Assembly (NCBI RefSeq): GCF_022549785.1
Contig: NZ_JAKZGO010000006.1
Location: 186,001-250,000, forward strand
Origin: Belliella alkalica
GTDB lineage: Bacteria; Bacteroidota; Bacteroidia; Cytophagales; Cyclobacteriaceae
Direction: 5' to 3'
DNA length: 64,000 bases
Shown here: positions 53,481 through 61,831 of the stretch, in pieces
How positions within the stretch are numbered: the stretch's first letter is position 1
Layout: the number at the start of each line of letters is the position of its first letter
Program-made: the position numbers and the translations under genes
The notes under the pieces: generated by a model
Databases searched by the model: none
What the model was told of the DNA's origin: nothing
What the model saw: the letters and a program-made list of their open reading frames with translations, nothing else

Positions 53481-53986
53481 AACTAAATAAATTAAAGACC
53501 CATGGCAATACGCAGGCAGGATTATTAAACCTAATCAAAAAGATACCGGTAAAATTGATTGAAACAATGATAGAAAAAAAAAAACAATAGTTGTCAAGCT
53601 TTTTTTTAGTTTTTATCAAAAAACACTCATCATCAATAACTTGAAACAAAAAAACCTGGCTTTCCAGCCAGGTTTTTCTAATAAAGATTTATGTAATTAT
53701 GCCACAGGCCCCAAGACCACCAATTTCTCCAAGGTTGGGCTTTCGCTACCTCCCTTTGGTTCTATGGTGATAGCAAAAGCTCCTGCTGCAGCTACTGCTT
53801 GCATTTGTTGCAGGCTGAATTTCTGATCTGCGTTGACCAAGCCAATCCCTACAGGCCCATCGTCACCGATTGCCCAAAGTTGGTAATCTGAGTTTTCATC
53901 CAGCTCATTCAGTGTATTGACGGAGATAAATACGCTTTCTGCCCCTCTATCCCACCATACATCTACTTGCGCATCCTTCTGCATTT
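53472..53986. repeat. Direct repeat B (at the intact anti-sigma gene)
   Basis: This is the partner of 51227-51740. The two copies lie 2245 bases apart (stop codon to stop codon) and bracket the CxxC lipoprotein and propeller B genes. Confidence 0.9.
53652..53675 (-). terminator. Terminator of the sigma/anti-sigma operon
   Basis: A 10-base perfect stem (AAACCTGGCT at 53652-53661, AGCCAGGTTT at 53666-53675) with loop TTCC is followed on the minus strand by a U-run. It lies 22 bases beyond the anti-sigma stop. Confidence 0.8.
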
Positions 53987-54515
53987 CAAAGCCATCCCCT
54001 TTCATAGGAACTCTTTCGAAATTCCCTGTCAAGAGTGTCTCCAATTGTGCATCAGTCTCTTCATAATTCACCTTATACTTATCCAGCTCCTCGGCGAGTA
54101 CTGCACGCTCATCTATCAATGCCGTGAATTTTTGATCCACATCATAATAGCGTGTAGCAAAGTATATTGCAAACACTGATGCTACTACTGCTACAATCGA
54201 TGCTGCAGCTGCATAAGTTTTCCACGGCTGCAATACAACAGTTTTTGTCTCTTCATTTGGAGTTTCCTGAGTCTTAGAAGTTGATTTCACTTCTTTTTCC
54301 CAAGTATCCAAAACCTTTTCTTTTACAGAATCAGATGGAGCTTGTCCTACCACATTGTCAAAAGCAAACATGGCCTCTTCTATCTGCTCAAGTTCTCTCT
54401 TGATCTCAGGATATTGCTCAGCCATTTTCATGACCTCTTCCTGCTCCCTCACACTCAAATCTCCTAATACAAAGAGTTCGAGTTTCCCAGACGATATATA
54501 TGCTTGTATATCCAC
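53697..54515 (-). CDS. Anti-sigma factor, RskA-like
   Basis: The 272-residue protein should sequester the ECF sigma factor encoded just upstream. It starts with GTG at 54515, sharing one base with the sigma stop codon (TAGTG). The N-terminal 70 residues (YISSGKLELFVLGDLSVREQEEVMKMA) are the sigma-binding part. A membrane helix follows (about 101-120), then a coiled segment and a C-terminal RskA domain (DVWWDRGAESVFISVNTL...YQLWAIGDDGPVGIG). There is no zinc HxxxCxxC motif in the N-terminus, as in RskA. Its 3' end is duplicated at 51452-51735. Confidence 0.85.
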   Translation of the reverse strand: MDIQAYISSGKLELFVLGDLSVREQEEVMKMAEQYPEIKRELEQIEEAMFAFDNVVGQAPSDSVKEKVLDTWEKEVKSTSKTQETPNEETKTVVLQPWKTYAAAASIVAVVASVFAIYFATRYYDVDQKFTALIDERAVLAEELDKYKVNYEETDAQLETLLTGNFERVPMKGDGFEMQKDAQVDVWWDRGAESVFISVNTLNELDENSDYQLWAIGDDGPVGIGLVNADQKFSLQQMQAVAAAGAFAITIEPKGGSESPTLEKLVVLGPVA

Positions 54516-55048
54516 TAAATTTTCTCTAAGTTCTTTTTTAACACATTTACAGCGGCTCGAATACGTGACTTGACTGTACCCAAAGGAATATCATATTCCT
54601 CTGAAACTTCAGAATGTGTATAACCTTTGAAGTATATACATTCTATCACAAACCTTTGTTCCTCGTTGAGGGCGGTCAAGAGCTCTTTGACTCCTATCCC
54701 ATCCACCAGTTCCAAAGTCCCAGATGCGCTTTCAATTCCATATACGAAGTCATCTATCGTATTGGTCTTACTGCTTTTTGAAAATTCTTTAGACCTTGTT
54801 TTATCTATCGCTGAATTTCGACAGATATTTGCCATCCAAGTATAAAGCCTTCCCTTCGATTCATCATAGCCGTCAATTTTCCGAGTTATTTTGATAAATG
54901 CATCATGGAAAACTTCCTCCGCAATGTTTTTGTCAATAATAATTCTGGAAATGACAGCAAAGAGCGCCCTTGAGTATTTATCATAAAGATACTCCACCGT
55001 CTTGCGGTCTTGCGCCCTAAGTCCATTAATCAACTGTTCTTCTTCCAA
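54515..55048 (-). CDS. ECF-type RNA polymerase sigma factor
   Basis: The 177-residue protein has region 2 (YDKYSRALFAVISRII, AEEVFHDAFIKI, GRLYTWMANICRNSAID) and region 4 (LNEEQRFVIECIYFKGYTHSEVSEEYDIPLGTVKSRI), the layout of group IV sigma factors. The start is TTG at 55048, since no ATG precedes region 2. It forms an operon with its RskA-like regulator. Confidence 0.92.
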   Translation of the reverse strand: MEEEQLINGLRAQDRKTVEYLYDKYSRALFAVISRIIIDKNIAEEVFHDAFIKITRKIDGYDESKGRLYTWMANICRNSAIDKTRSKEFSKSSKTNTIDDFVYGIESASGTLELVDGIGVKELLTALNEEQRFVIECIYFKGYTHSEVSEEYDIPLGTVKSRIRAAVNVLKKNLEKI

Positions 55049-55090
55049 AAGATACCTTTTATATTGTTTTCATTTTGTTCTAAAAAGAAA

Positions 55091-55117
55091 GCACAAGACA
55101 ATAAATCCGTCTTGTGC
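55091..55117 (-). terminator. Terminator after lpdA
   Basis: GCACAAGAC (55091-55099) pairs with GTCTTGTGC (55109-55117). On the minus strand the stem is followed by TTTCTTTTTAG. It separates lpdA from the sigma-factor gene. Confidence 0.7.
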
Positions 55118-55145
55118 CCATAATATTATAATTTATTCTTAGAAA

Positions 55146-56546
55146 TTACAAATGAATCACTTCTCCATATGCTGCAGCGGCTGCTTCCATCACTGCCTCT
55201 GACATGGTTGGGTGTGGATGAACTGTCTTGATCAAATCCATTCCAGTTGTTTCCAATTTTCGAACTGCCACAATCTCTGCGATCATTTCGGTTACATTGG
55301 CACCTATCATGTGAGCTCCAAGCAACTCACCATATTTTGCATCAAAGATCAATTTAACAAATCCATCTTTGGCACCAGCAGCTGATGCTTTTCCTGATGC
55401 AGAGAACGGGAATTTACCAACTTTCAATTCATAGCCAGCTTCTTTTGCCTGTGCTTCTGTATAGCCTACAGACGAAATCTCAGGAATACAATATGTACAT
55501 CCAGGGATATTGTTGTAATCCAATGCCTCAGGATGGTGTCCTGCAATTTTCTCTACACAAATAATTCCTTCGGCAGAAGCAACGTGCGCCAATGCAGGCC
55601 CAGCTACTACATCTCCGATTGCATAGTAACCTGGCATATTTGTTTTGTAGAACTCGTCTGTTTTGATTTTTCCTTTTTCTACCAAAATACCAACATCCTC
55701 CAAACCGATGTTTTCAATATTAGAAACAACACCTACTGCAGAAAGGACAACGTCACATTCTATAGTCGACTCAGCTCCTTTTTTATCCTTCACAGTTACT
55801 TTGCAACCTTTTCCTTTTGTATCTACAGCTGTTACTTCCGTACCTGTCATGATTTTGACACCAGCTTTTTTGTAGATTTTCTCCAAGGCTTTGGATACTT
55901 CCTCATCTTCGTTTGGAACAATCCTGTCCAAAAACTCAACGATCGTAACTTCCACACCAATTGAATTATAAACATAAGCAAACTCAACCCCAATAGCACC
56001 AGACCCTACAACTACCATTTTGGTAGGCTTAGTCTCCAAAGTCATAGCCTTTCTGTAGCCAATGATTTTTTCATTGTCAATTTTCAAAGCAGGAAGTTCT
56101 CGAGCTCTACCACCAGTAGCGATGATGATATGGTCAGCAGCATAGGTAGTCTTCTTACCATCCTTGTCCTCAACATCTACTTTCTTACCTGGCTGAACTT
56201 TTCCCCAACCTAAAAGTTGGTCTATTTTATTCTTTTTAAGCAAAAACTGTATTCCTTTGGACATTCCACCGGCTACATCCCTGCTTCTTTTGATCATGGC
56301 GTTGAAATCTACTTCTGCATCTTTCACTTTTATACCATAATCTTCAGCATGGTTGATATATTCAAATACTTGTGCACTTTTGATCAATGCTTTGGTAGGA
56401 ATACAACCCCAGTTCAAGCAAATTCCGCCCAATTCGGCAGCTTCTACTACTGCGGTTTTGAGACCCAATTGGGATGCACGGATCGCCGCTACATACCCTC
56501 CAGGTCCAGAACCCACTACAATCACATCATATTTCGTTGAAGACAT
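55146..56546 (-). CDS. lpdA: Dihydrolipoyl dehydrogenase (E3)
   Basis: The 466-residue flavoprotein reoxidises dihydrolipoamide in the pyruvate and 2-oxoglutarate dehydrogenase complexes. The FAD site is VVGSGPGGYVAAIRASQLG, the redox disulfide is in GGICLNWGCIPTKAL, the NAD site is VVGSGAIGVEFAYV, and the C-terminal catalytic pair is HPHPTMSEAVMEA. A -7-like TATTTTTG lies on the minus strand at 56580-56587. It stands alone, away from the other complex subunits. Confidence 0.97.
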   Translation of the reverse strand: MSSTKYDVIVVGSGPGGYVAAIRASQLGLKTAVVEAAELGGICLNWGCIPTKALIKSAQVFEYINHAEDYGIKVKDAEVDFNAMIKRSRDVAGGMSKGIQFLLKKNKIDQLLGWGKVQPGKKVDVEDKDGKKTTYAADHIIIATGGRARELPALKIDNEKIIGYRKAMTLETKPTKMVVVGSGAIGVEFAYVYNSIGVEVTIVEFLDRIVPNEDEEVSKALEKIYKKAGVKIMTGTEVTAVDTKGKGCKVTVKDKKGAESTIECDVVLSAVGVVSNIENIGLEDVGILVEKGKIKTDEFYKTNMPGYYAIGDVVAGPALAHVASAEGIICVEKIAGHHPEALDYNNIPGCTYCIPEISSVGYTEAQAKEAGYELKVGKFPFSASGKASAAGAKDGFVKLIFDAKYGELLGAHMIGANVTEMIAEIVAVRKLETTGMDLIKTVHPHPTMSEAVMEAAAAAYGEVIHL

Positions 56547-56991
56547 ATTTTTAATGTTTTAATTTTCAAATAAGCTATGCAAAAATAAGCTTTTTAAGGA
56601 GAGAAAAAAATTAAGAACCGTGTATTATTGTTGCACGTAGAGCCGCAGAGAGATTGAATTTTGTAGGAGTAATTTTAAGATTGGACAGATTTAACTAGAT
56701 TCATGGATTATATTGATTTACACTCAGAAGAGGTGCTTATATATAAATTTTTTGCACGCAGAGCCGCAGAGAAATTGAATTTCTTAGGTATAATTTTAGG
56801 TTTGGGAAGTTTTTTTTTAAAGATCAACAACATCAACAAGTCAACCTTCAACCTATATTGATCTTCTTAAATCTTATTTGACGCTTTAAATTGGTTTTTA
56901 ATTTATTCAATAACTTTGGCGACTCTGCGGCTCTGCGTGCTAAAAAAATTTGATTATTTTTGAATCTCAAATTAAATCAAACATACAAACC
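56547..56991. repeat. Intergenic region with CTCTGCGGCTCTGCGTG-type repeats
   Basis: No gene is visible in these 445 bases. Two direct repeats of about 55 bases (56631-56685 and 56752-56806) start with TTGCACG(T/C)AGAGCCGCAGAGA. A third, inverted copy of their first 20 bases is at 56921-56940, directly after the putative fabG -7 element. Confidence 0.65.
56891..56918 (+). promoter_or_regulatory. Putative promoter of fabG
   Basis: TTG at 56891-56893 and TAACTTTG at 56911-56918 are 17 bases apart, slightly shorter than ideal. The -7 element borders the inverted repeat at 56921-56940, so it may have come with the repeat. Confidence 0.5.
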
Positions 56992-57738
56992 ATGGGAATA
57001 TTAAGCGGGAAAACAGCTCTGATAACGGGAGCATCAAAAGGTATAGGAAGAGCGATAGCCATCAGATATGCTCAGGAGGGCGCAAATGTGGCTTTCACTT
57101 ATTTGTCAAGTGTAGAAAAAGGCCAAGCTTTGGAAAATGAACTGGCTGCTTTTGGTATCAAAGCCAAAGGATTCAAGTCCGACGCTTCCAATTTTGCTGC
57201 TGCTGACGAACTTGTAAATGCTGTAGTTGCTGAGTTTGGCGCTTTGGATATCCTTATCAACAATGCAGGTATCACTCGTGACAATTTACTTATGCGAATG
57301 ACCGAAGACGCATGGGATGAAGTGATCAACGTAAACTTAAAATCCTGTTTCAATACTGTCAAGGCTGCTACCCGTACCATGATGAAAGCCAAAGCAGGCT
57401 CTATCATTAACATCACTTCTGTAGTCGGAATCAAAGGAAATGCTGGCCAGGCAAATTACGCTGCTTCCAAATCTGGAATAGTAGGCTTCACTAAATCAGT
57501 TGCTTTGGAATTGGGATCTAGAAATATCCGTTGCAATGCTGTGGCTCCAGGTTTCATAGAAACAGAGATGACGGCTGTGTTAGATGAAAAAACCGTCCAA
57601 GGCTGGAGAGATGCCATTCCTATGCGACGTGGCGGTCAACCTGAGGAAGTGGCAAATGCATGTGTTTTCTTAGGTTCCGATATGAGTTCTTATATTTCAG
57701 GTCAAGTGCTGCAAGTAGATGGCGCTATGTTGACTTAA
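56992..57738 (+). CDS. fabG: 3-oxoacyl-ACP reductase
   Basis: The 248-residue SDR enzyme carries out the first reduction in fatty-acid elongation. The NADP site is TGASKGIGRA, the structural motif is NNAG, the catalytic Ser is in NITSVVG, and YAASKSG gives the Tyr/Lys pair. The C-terminus ISGQVLQVDGAM is typical of FabG. I chose the ATG at 56992 (MGILSGKTALITG); the upstream ATG at 56950 adds 14 residues of no family similarity. Confidence 0.93.
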   Translation: MGILSGKTALITGASKGIGRAIAIRYAQEGANVAFTYLSSVEKGQALENELAAFGIKAKGFKSDASNFAAADELVNAVVAEFGALDILINNAGITRDNLLMRMTEDAWDEVINVNLKSCFNTVKAATRTMMKAKAGSIINITSVVGIKGNAGQANYAASKSGIVGFTKSVALELGSRNIRCNAVAPGFIETEMTAVLDEKTVQGWRDAIPMRRGGQPEEVANACVFLGSDMSSYISGQVLQVDGAMLT

Positions 57739-57765
57739 TTTTAGAATTTAGATTGTAGATTTATG
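57738..57765 (+). repeat. Short AnnnnAG heptamer run after fabG
   Basis: ATTTTAG, AATTTAG and ATTGTAG follow one another in register, beginning at the last base of the fabG stop codon, with a fourth imperfect unit. Orientation relative to the gene is the same as after tsf. Confidence 0.4.
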
Positions 57766-57889
57766 AGTAAGAACTCATCAATATTCGAAATTTGATGTTC
57801 AATACCTGCCCTATGATCAGGCGAGTTCGAAATTAAAAATGATGAACATTGAATGCCGAATAACTAATTGTGAAATAATAAAAAATCAG

Positions 57890-57930
57890 ACCCTGCATGA
57901 AAGATTTTAATTTTTATGCAGGGTTATTTT
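57890..57930 (+). terminator. Terminator downstream of fabG
   Basis: ACCCTGCAT (57890-57898) pairs with ATGCAGGGT (57916-57924), and TATTTTTT follows. It lies between fabG and the convergent thioredoxin-like gene. Confidence 0.7.
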
Positions 57931-57942
57931 TTGCTGTAGAAG

Positions 57943-58815
57943 TTAGTCCAAGGAAAACTGAGTTTTAAGCAGCTCATCTATCAATTTTCTTTTCTTCTCA
58001 ACCCAATGCTTTGGATAATTACTCAAAGCATTTTGTCCATAAAACCTGGCCTTATCATTATCCCCTATCTTATCATAAATTACGGCTGCCAAAAACTGAT
58101 TGAAATAGTGATCTCCTTTAGACAAAGAGTTTTCTAAATGCTTGACCGCATCAGCATAATTCTCCTCAGGAAGTATGATGTCTTCCCAAGAAATAGATTG
58201 AGGATTAGAATAATCCAAATTATATGGAATTTCCAATTGGTGATAAGCAAACATTCCTTCAGCAAGCATTTCTAAGGAGCGCTTGTTTTTTGGGTACATT
58301 TTATTGTTGAAGTAAGTTTTAAAAAAAACAGGTGTCTGAGCTTTGGGACTCAGCCCTTTTTTTGCAGCTTTCATTATTCTTTTCTCAATTTTCCTACTTC
58401 CATTAAAAAAGTAAGTAATGTTTCCGTCAGGGTCAAAGAAGAAAAAATTAGGGAATATGAAATAATTGGTAAACATCACTTCTTCATTGTTTTCAAGTTT
58501 TGCAAATGATTCATCTACTGAAGATTTAAACAACTCATTCATATTTTTAGATTTCAACCCATCGGGGTTAGCAAATGCCACATTTATGAAATTAGTATTC
58601 ATATATTCTCCTAATTCCCGATCGTTACCTAATTTAAAAAACGCCTCCATGGAGTAGCCACAATGTGTCGTGCCGAACATTACAAAAACGTACTTCTGTT
58701 CTTCTTTCGCTTGCTTTAAGGCTTCTTTCAAGCTAATCGATTGAAAATTGACACCTTGTCCAAAAGACTGATATACTGTTATTACAAAAATCAATAAGAG
58801 GTATAAAATCTTCAT
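57943..58815 (-). CDS. Exported thioredoxin-fold protein
   Basis: The 290-residue protein has a signal peptide (1-19, ending SFGQ) and an N-terminal thioredoxin-like domain (about 25-150) with a single-cysteine motif THCGYS where thioredoxins have CxxC. So it is probably not a standard dithiol oxidoreductase. Residues 150-290 look helical and TPR-like (YADAVKHLENSLSKGD, DNDKARFYGQNALSNYP). Target unknown. Confidence 0.7.
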   Translation of the reverse strand: MKILYLLLIFVITVYQSFGQGVNFQSISLKEALKQAKEEQKYVFVMFGTTHCGYSMEAFFKLGNDRELGEYMNTNFINVAFANPDGLKSKNMNELFKSSVDESFAKLENNEEVMFTNYFIFPNFFFFDPDGNITYFFNGSRKIEKRIMKAAKKGLSPKAQTPVFFKTYFNNKMYPKNKRSLEMLAEGMFAYHQLEIPYNLDYSNPQSISWEDIILPEENYADAVKHLENSLSKGDHYFNQFLAAVIYDKIGDNDKARFYGQNALSNYPKHWVEKKRKLIDELLKTQFSLD

Positions 58816-59095
58816 CTGTTCAAAATCTATTTTTTAGGTAATCTAGAAGCATCATGGCTAATATTCTTCTTAGTAATGAATACGCTACATCCTTGATTCA
58901 GCGGACTAGAACTTGTATTACTAAACTATTAATCTTAAATATAATTAAATCAAACATTTCTCAAAAGGAAATATGCAAAAACGCTTATCGCATTAGAAAG
59001 AACAAACTGAACTCTAAAGAAAAAGACACCCCATTAGAATGATATTAAAATTAGTCAAATGTATTGTAAGCATGGTTATTGATCATAAAAAGAGT

Positions 59096-60403
59096 ATGAA
59101 AGCCAGATCATTCTTACACCTACTAATTCTCCCTATCCTTCTATTTTCTTGTAATGGCACCAAAATAGACAAGCTTCTAGGCTCTTCAAGCCCCTATAAG
59201 GATTATGAAAACAGCCTGAAGAATGCTGGAATGGAAAGCTATGCATTGGGAAAAGATTGGATTGAAGCGGGAGAAAAAGCACTGTTAAACCCTTCATCCA
59301 TTTCATTGCCCTACCAGGAAGTTACCCGATTTGAGAACGCAAATCCACAGGCTGTTTTTTTGGAATACAGTGTAACAGAAGGTCAAGAAATTGAAATAAA
59401 GGTAGAACAGATTTCTCAACAAAGCGGAATGGTCTTTATTGATGTTTTTGAAAAAACAGATGAAAGTCAGAAAAATATTCACTTTGCAAAAGAGCAGCAT
59501 TCGATCAAATACAAAGTCACCAAATCAGGGATTCATGGTGTTAGAGTCCAGCCAGAATTGTTTCGTGGCGGCATCATTCAAATTGCAGTAACCTACAATG
59601 CTTCTCTTACTTTTCCCATAGAGGGAAAAAACCACCAGTCAATCGGTAGCTTCTTTGGTGTGGCCAGGGATGGTGGGGCGAGAAAACATGAAGGAGTGGA
59701 TGTTTTTGCCCCAAAAGGTACCCCTGTGGTTGCCGTGACGGAAGGGAGGGTTTCCCGAGTGGGTAGTAATCGGTTAGGCGGTAAAACAGTAAGCATGGCT
59801 GCAAGTGGGTATTCCTATTACTTTGCACACCTTGACAGTCAATTGGTCAGTATAGGTCAAAAAATCAAACCTGGAGACACACTTGGTTTGGTCGGAAACA
59901 CTGGGAACGCTATTACAACACCTCCACATTTGCATTTTGGTATTTACAAATCCGGAAGGGGGGCAGTTGATCCTTTACCATTTTTGGCAAGTGCCAAAGA
60001 ACTTGCCGAACCAAACTTTTCGGACAGCATTGATTTGGGAGGCCCTCACAAAATCATCGTCCCAAAAGCCAACCTAAGACAAGAACCCAATACACAGTCT
60101 TCAACTATTACACAGCTTACTAACAATACAATAGTATTTGCAATGGGAAAAAGCTCAGATTGGTATAGAGTAAAATTACCTGACGGAGAGAATGGATACT
60201 TGCATCAAAATCTGCTCAGCTCAAACTTACCTCCTTTGTCAAAAATAGATATGAGCAATACTATATCCCTAAAAGAAGATTTTTTGAATGAGAATACTTT
60301 TCCATCCGACCTTATCGGAAAAAAAGCGGAAATAATCGGTGAATTTGGATCATACAAAATGCTAAAATCAGAATCAGGGGCTTTTTATTGGGCTATTGAT
60401 TGA
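59096..60403 (+). CDS. M23 peptidase lipoprotein with SH3 domain
   Basis: The 435-residue protein (ATG at 59096; the frame extends upstream to 59039 without a better signal) has a lipoprotein signal ending LLFSC. The M23 domain holds RKHEGVDVFAPKGTPV (zinc His/Asp) and TPPHLHFGIY (HxH pair), so it should be an active LytM-type peptidoglycan endopeptidase. A bacterial SH3 domain follows (about 335-390, ANLRQEPNTQSS and YRVKLPDGENGYLH). It is probably anchored in the envelope and trims cell-wall crosslinks. Confidence 0.9.
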   Translation: MKARSFLHLLILPILLFSCNGTKIDKLLGSSSPYKDYENSLKNAGMESYALGKDWIEAGEKALLNPSSISLPYQEVTRFENANPQAVFLEYSVTEGQEIEIKVEQISQQSGMVFIDVFEKTDESQKNIHFAKEQHSIKYKVTKSGIHGVRVQPELFRGGIIQIAVTYNASLTFPIEGKNHQSIGSFFGVARDGGARKHEGVDVFAPKGTPVVAVTEGRVSRVGSNRLGGKTVSMAASGYSYYFAHLDSQLVSIGQKIKPGDTLGLVGNTGNAITTPPHLHFGIYKSGRGAVDPLPFLASAKELAEPNFSDSIDLGGPHKIIVPKANLRQEPNTQSSTITQLTNNTIVFAMGKSSDWYRVKLPDGENGYLHQNLLSSNLPPLSKIDMSNTISLKEDFLNENTFPSDLIGKKAEIIGEFGSYKMLKSESGAFYWAID

Positions 60404-60404
60404 T

Positions 60405-60629
60405 TTAGGCCCTTTGTATCCCCCTTATTTTAAATAGCCTTATAATCGAATAAAATATTCCCAAAATCGGTATAAATAGTAAAACCAGATATTCGATAGT
60501 TTTAAAATACTCTCTATTCTTTGTCAAAAGAATGTAAAACAAAAGAAACAAACTTATCAAAATCTGTCCTACGCATACAAGCTGCCAAACAATCAACAAA
60601 TTGGTACTCTCTATTAATGTCAAATCCAT
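60405..60629 (-). CDS. Small two-helix membrane protein
   Basis: The 74-residue protein has two hydrophobic segments (about 11-34 and 46-65) joined by a short charged loop (TKNREYFKTIE). The second ends IPILGIFYSIIRL, which is similar to PLDc_N-type helices. Function unknown. It faces the M23 gene with only a base between the stops. Confidence 0.55.
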   Translation of the reverse strand: MDLTLIESTNLLIVWQLVCVGQILISLFLLFYILLTKNREYFKTIEYLVLLFIPILGIFYSIIRLFKIRGIQRA

Positions 60630-60978
60630 AACTTTTTTTTTTGAAATGTAATATAATAGCTTTTAGCTTTAAATCGAATTATTCAATACAAAAACAAAAT
60701 TTCTTACCAACTCTTGATCTCAGGTTTAAGCCCTATTTGAAAAGTGTATCAGACGACAAAAATTGCAATCCACACAGATCACTTTCAATCTCTTCTTCCT
60801 CCTCACTTTACTAAAAAATCCAATCACGCAAACAGTAAAGCAAGAGCATTTTAACTTGCAAGTTTATGCCCTTAACAATAAAAAAGATTATATATGACAA
60901 AAATTTTATTGCAAAACACACAACCTATTTTAGAAAAATAAGTATATTGTAATGATATCAATTTAATATCAATACAAT
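60630..60978. other. Intergenic region upstream of the SPFH gene
   Basis: These 349 AT-rich bases separate divergent genes. I see no gene or repeat except the inverted repeat at its right end (60944-60980). No TAnnTTTG element is obvious. Confidence 0.5.
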
Positions 60979-60980
60979 AT
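60944..60980 (+). promoter_or_regulatory. Inverted repeat overlapping the SPFH start codon
   Basis: ATATTGTAATGATAT (60944-60958) matches the reverse complement of ATATCAATACAATAT (60966-60980) at 14 of 15 positions, with a 7-base spacer. The right arm includes the A and T of the ATG at 60979. It could be an operator for the Arc-like protein encoded second in the operon, or an mRNA hairpin hiding the start codon. Confidence 0.65.
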
Positions 60981-61827
60981 GGAAAAATCAATCAAACCTC
61001 TTTCTGGCTATTTAATGGTTTTGGTAGCGATAGCACTGATTCCTGCCGCAGCATTTTCTATCGCCACGGGATCGAAAATCCCTGCTATTCTCTCAATTAT
61101 AGGGTTTATCTTAATACTTCCTGGATTCTTTACCCTCCAACCTAACAAAGCTATGGTACTGATTTTGTTTGGAGCTTACAAAGGAACTGTAAAGGCAAAT
61201 GGGTTCTTTTGGGTAAATCCATTTATGACAAAAAACAAAATTTCCCTTCGTGTAAGGAATTTTGAAAACAAGCCCTTGAAAGTAAATGATAAAATCGGTA
61301 ATCCCGTAATGGTCGGAACAATTGTCGTTTGGCAGGTAGAGGACACATTCAAAGCCACTTTTGAAGTAGAAGATTATGAAAATTTCATACATCTACAATC
61401 TGATGCTGCAGTGAGAAAGATGGCAGGGAAATACCCATATGATGACTTTGAAGCTGAAAATGCTGAGATCACTTTGCGCTCAGGTGTAGAAGATGTCAAT
61501 CATTCTTTGGAGGCCGAGATTTCTGAACGCTTGCATCATGCCGGCATCAAAGTGATAGAAGCAAGAATTTCCCATTTGGCATATTCTCAGGAAATAGCCT
61601 CCGCCATGCTTCAAAGGCAGCAAGCTACAGCTATTGTCGCTGCTAGAAGAAAAATCGTAGATGGAGCAGTTGGTATGGTTGAAATGGCATTGGAAGATTT
61701 GAAAATCAAAGGGATTATAGAATTCGAAGAAGAAAGAAAAGCTGCCATGGTGAGTAACCTGATGGTCGTACTTTGTTCTGATCGCTCTGCAAGCCCAGTG
61801 TTGAACGTAGGGACATTGAACCAATAA
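60979..61827 (+). CDS. SPFH (stomatin/prohibitin-like) membrane protein
   Basis: The 282-residue protein has two N-terminal hydrophobic segments (about 12-30 and 33-52) followed by an SPFH/band 7 domain (about 55-230: MVGTIVVWQVEDTFKATF, ISERLHHAGIKVIEARISHLAYS) and a helical tail with RQQATAIVAARRKIVDGAVGMVEMAL. Such proteins form membrane rings or microdomains; the specific role here is unknown. The Arc-like gene begins 5 bases after its stop. Confidence 0.88.
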   Translation: MEKSIKPLSGYLMVLVAIALIPAAAFSIATGSKIPAILSIIGFILILPGFFTLQPNKAMVLILFGAYKGTVKANGFFWVNPFMTKNKISLRVRNFENKPLKVNDKIGNPVMVGTIVVWQVEDTFKATFEVEDYENFIHLQSDAAVRKMAGKYPYDDFEAENAEITLRSGVEDVNHSLEAEISERLHHAGIKVIEARISHLAYSQEIASAMLQRQQATAIVAARRKIVDGAVGMVEMALEDLKIKGIIEFEEERKAAMVSNLMVVLCSDRSASPVLNVGTLNQ

Positions 61828-61831
61828 GAAA

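Noticed and set aside
58854-59042. 62-codon frame upstream of the M23 peptidase
   Set aside because: There is no family resemblance, the composition is basic and low complexity, and it overlaps the 5' part of the M23 frame; it is more likely leader DNA.
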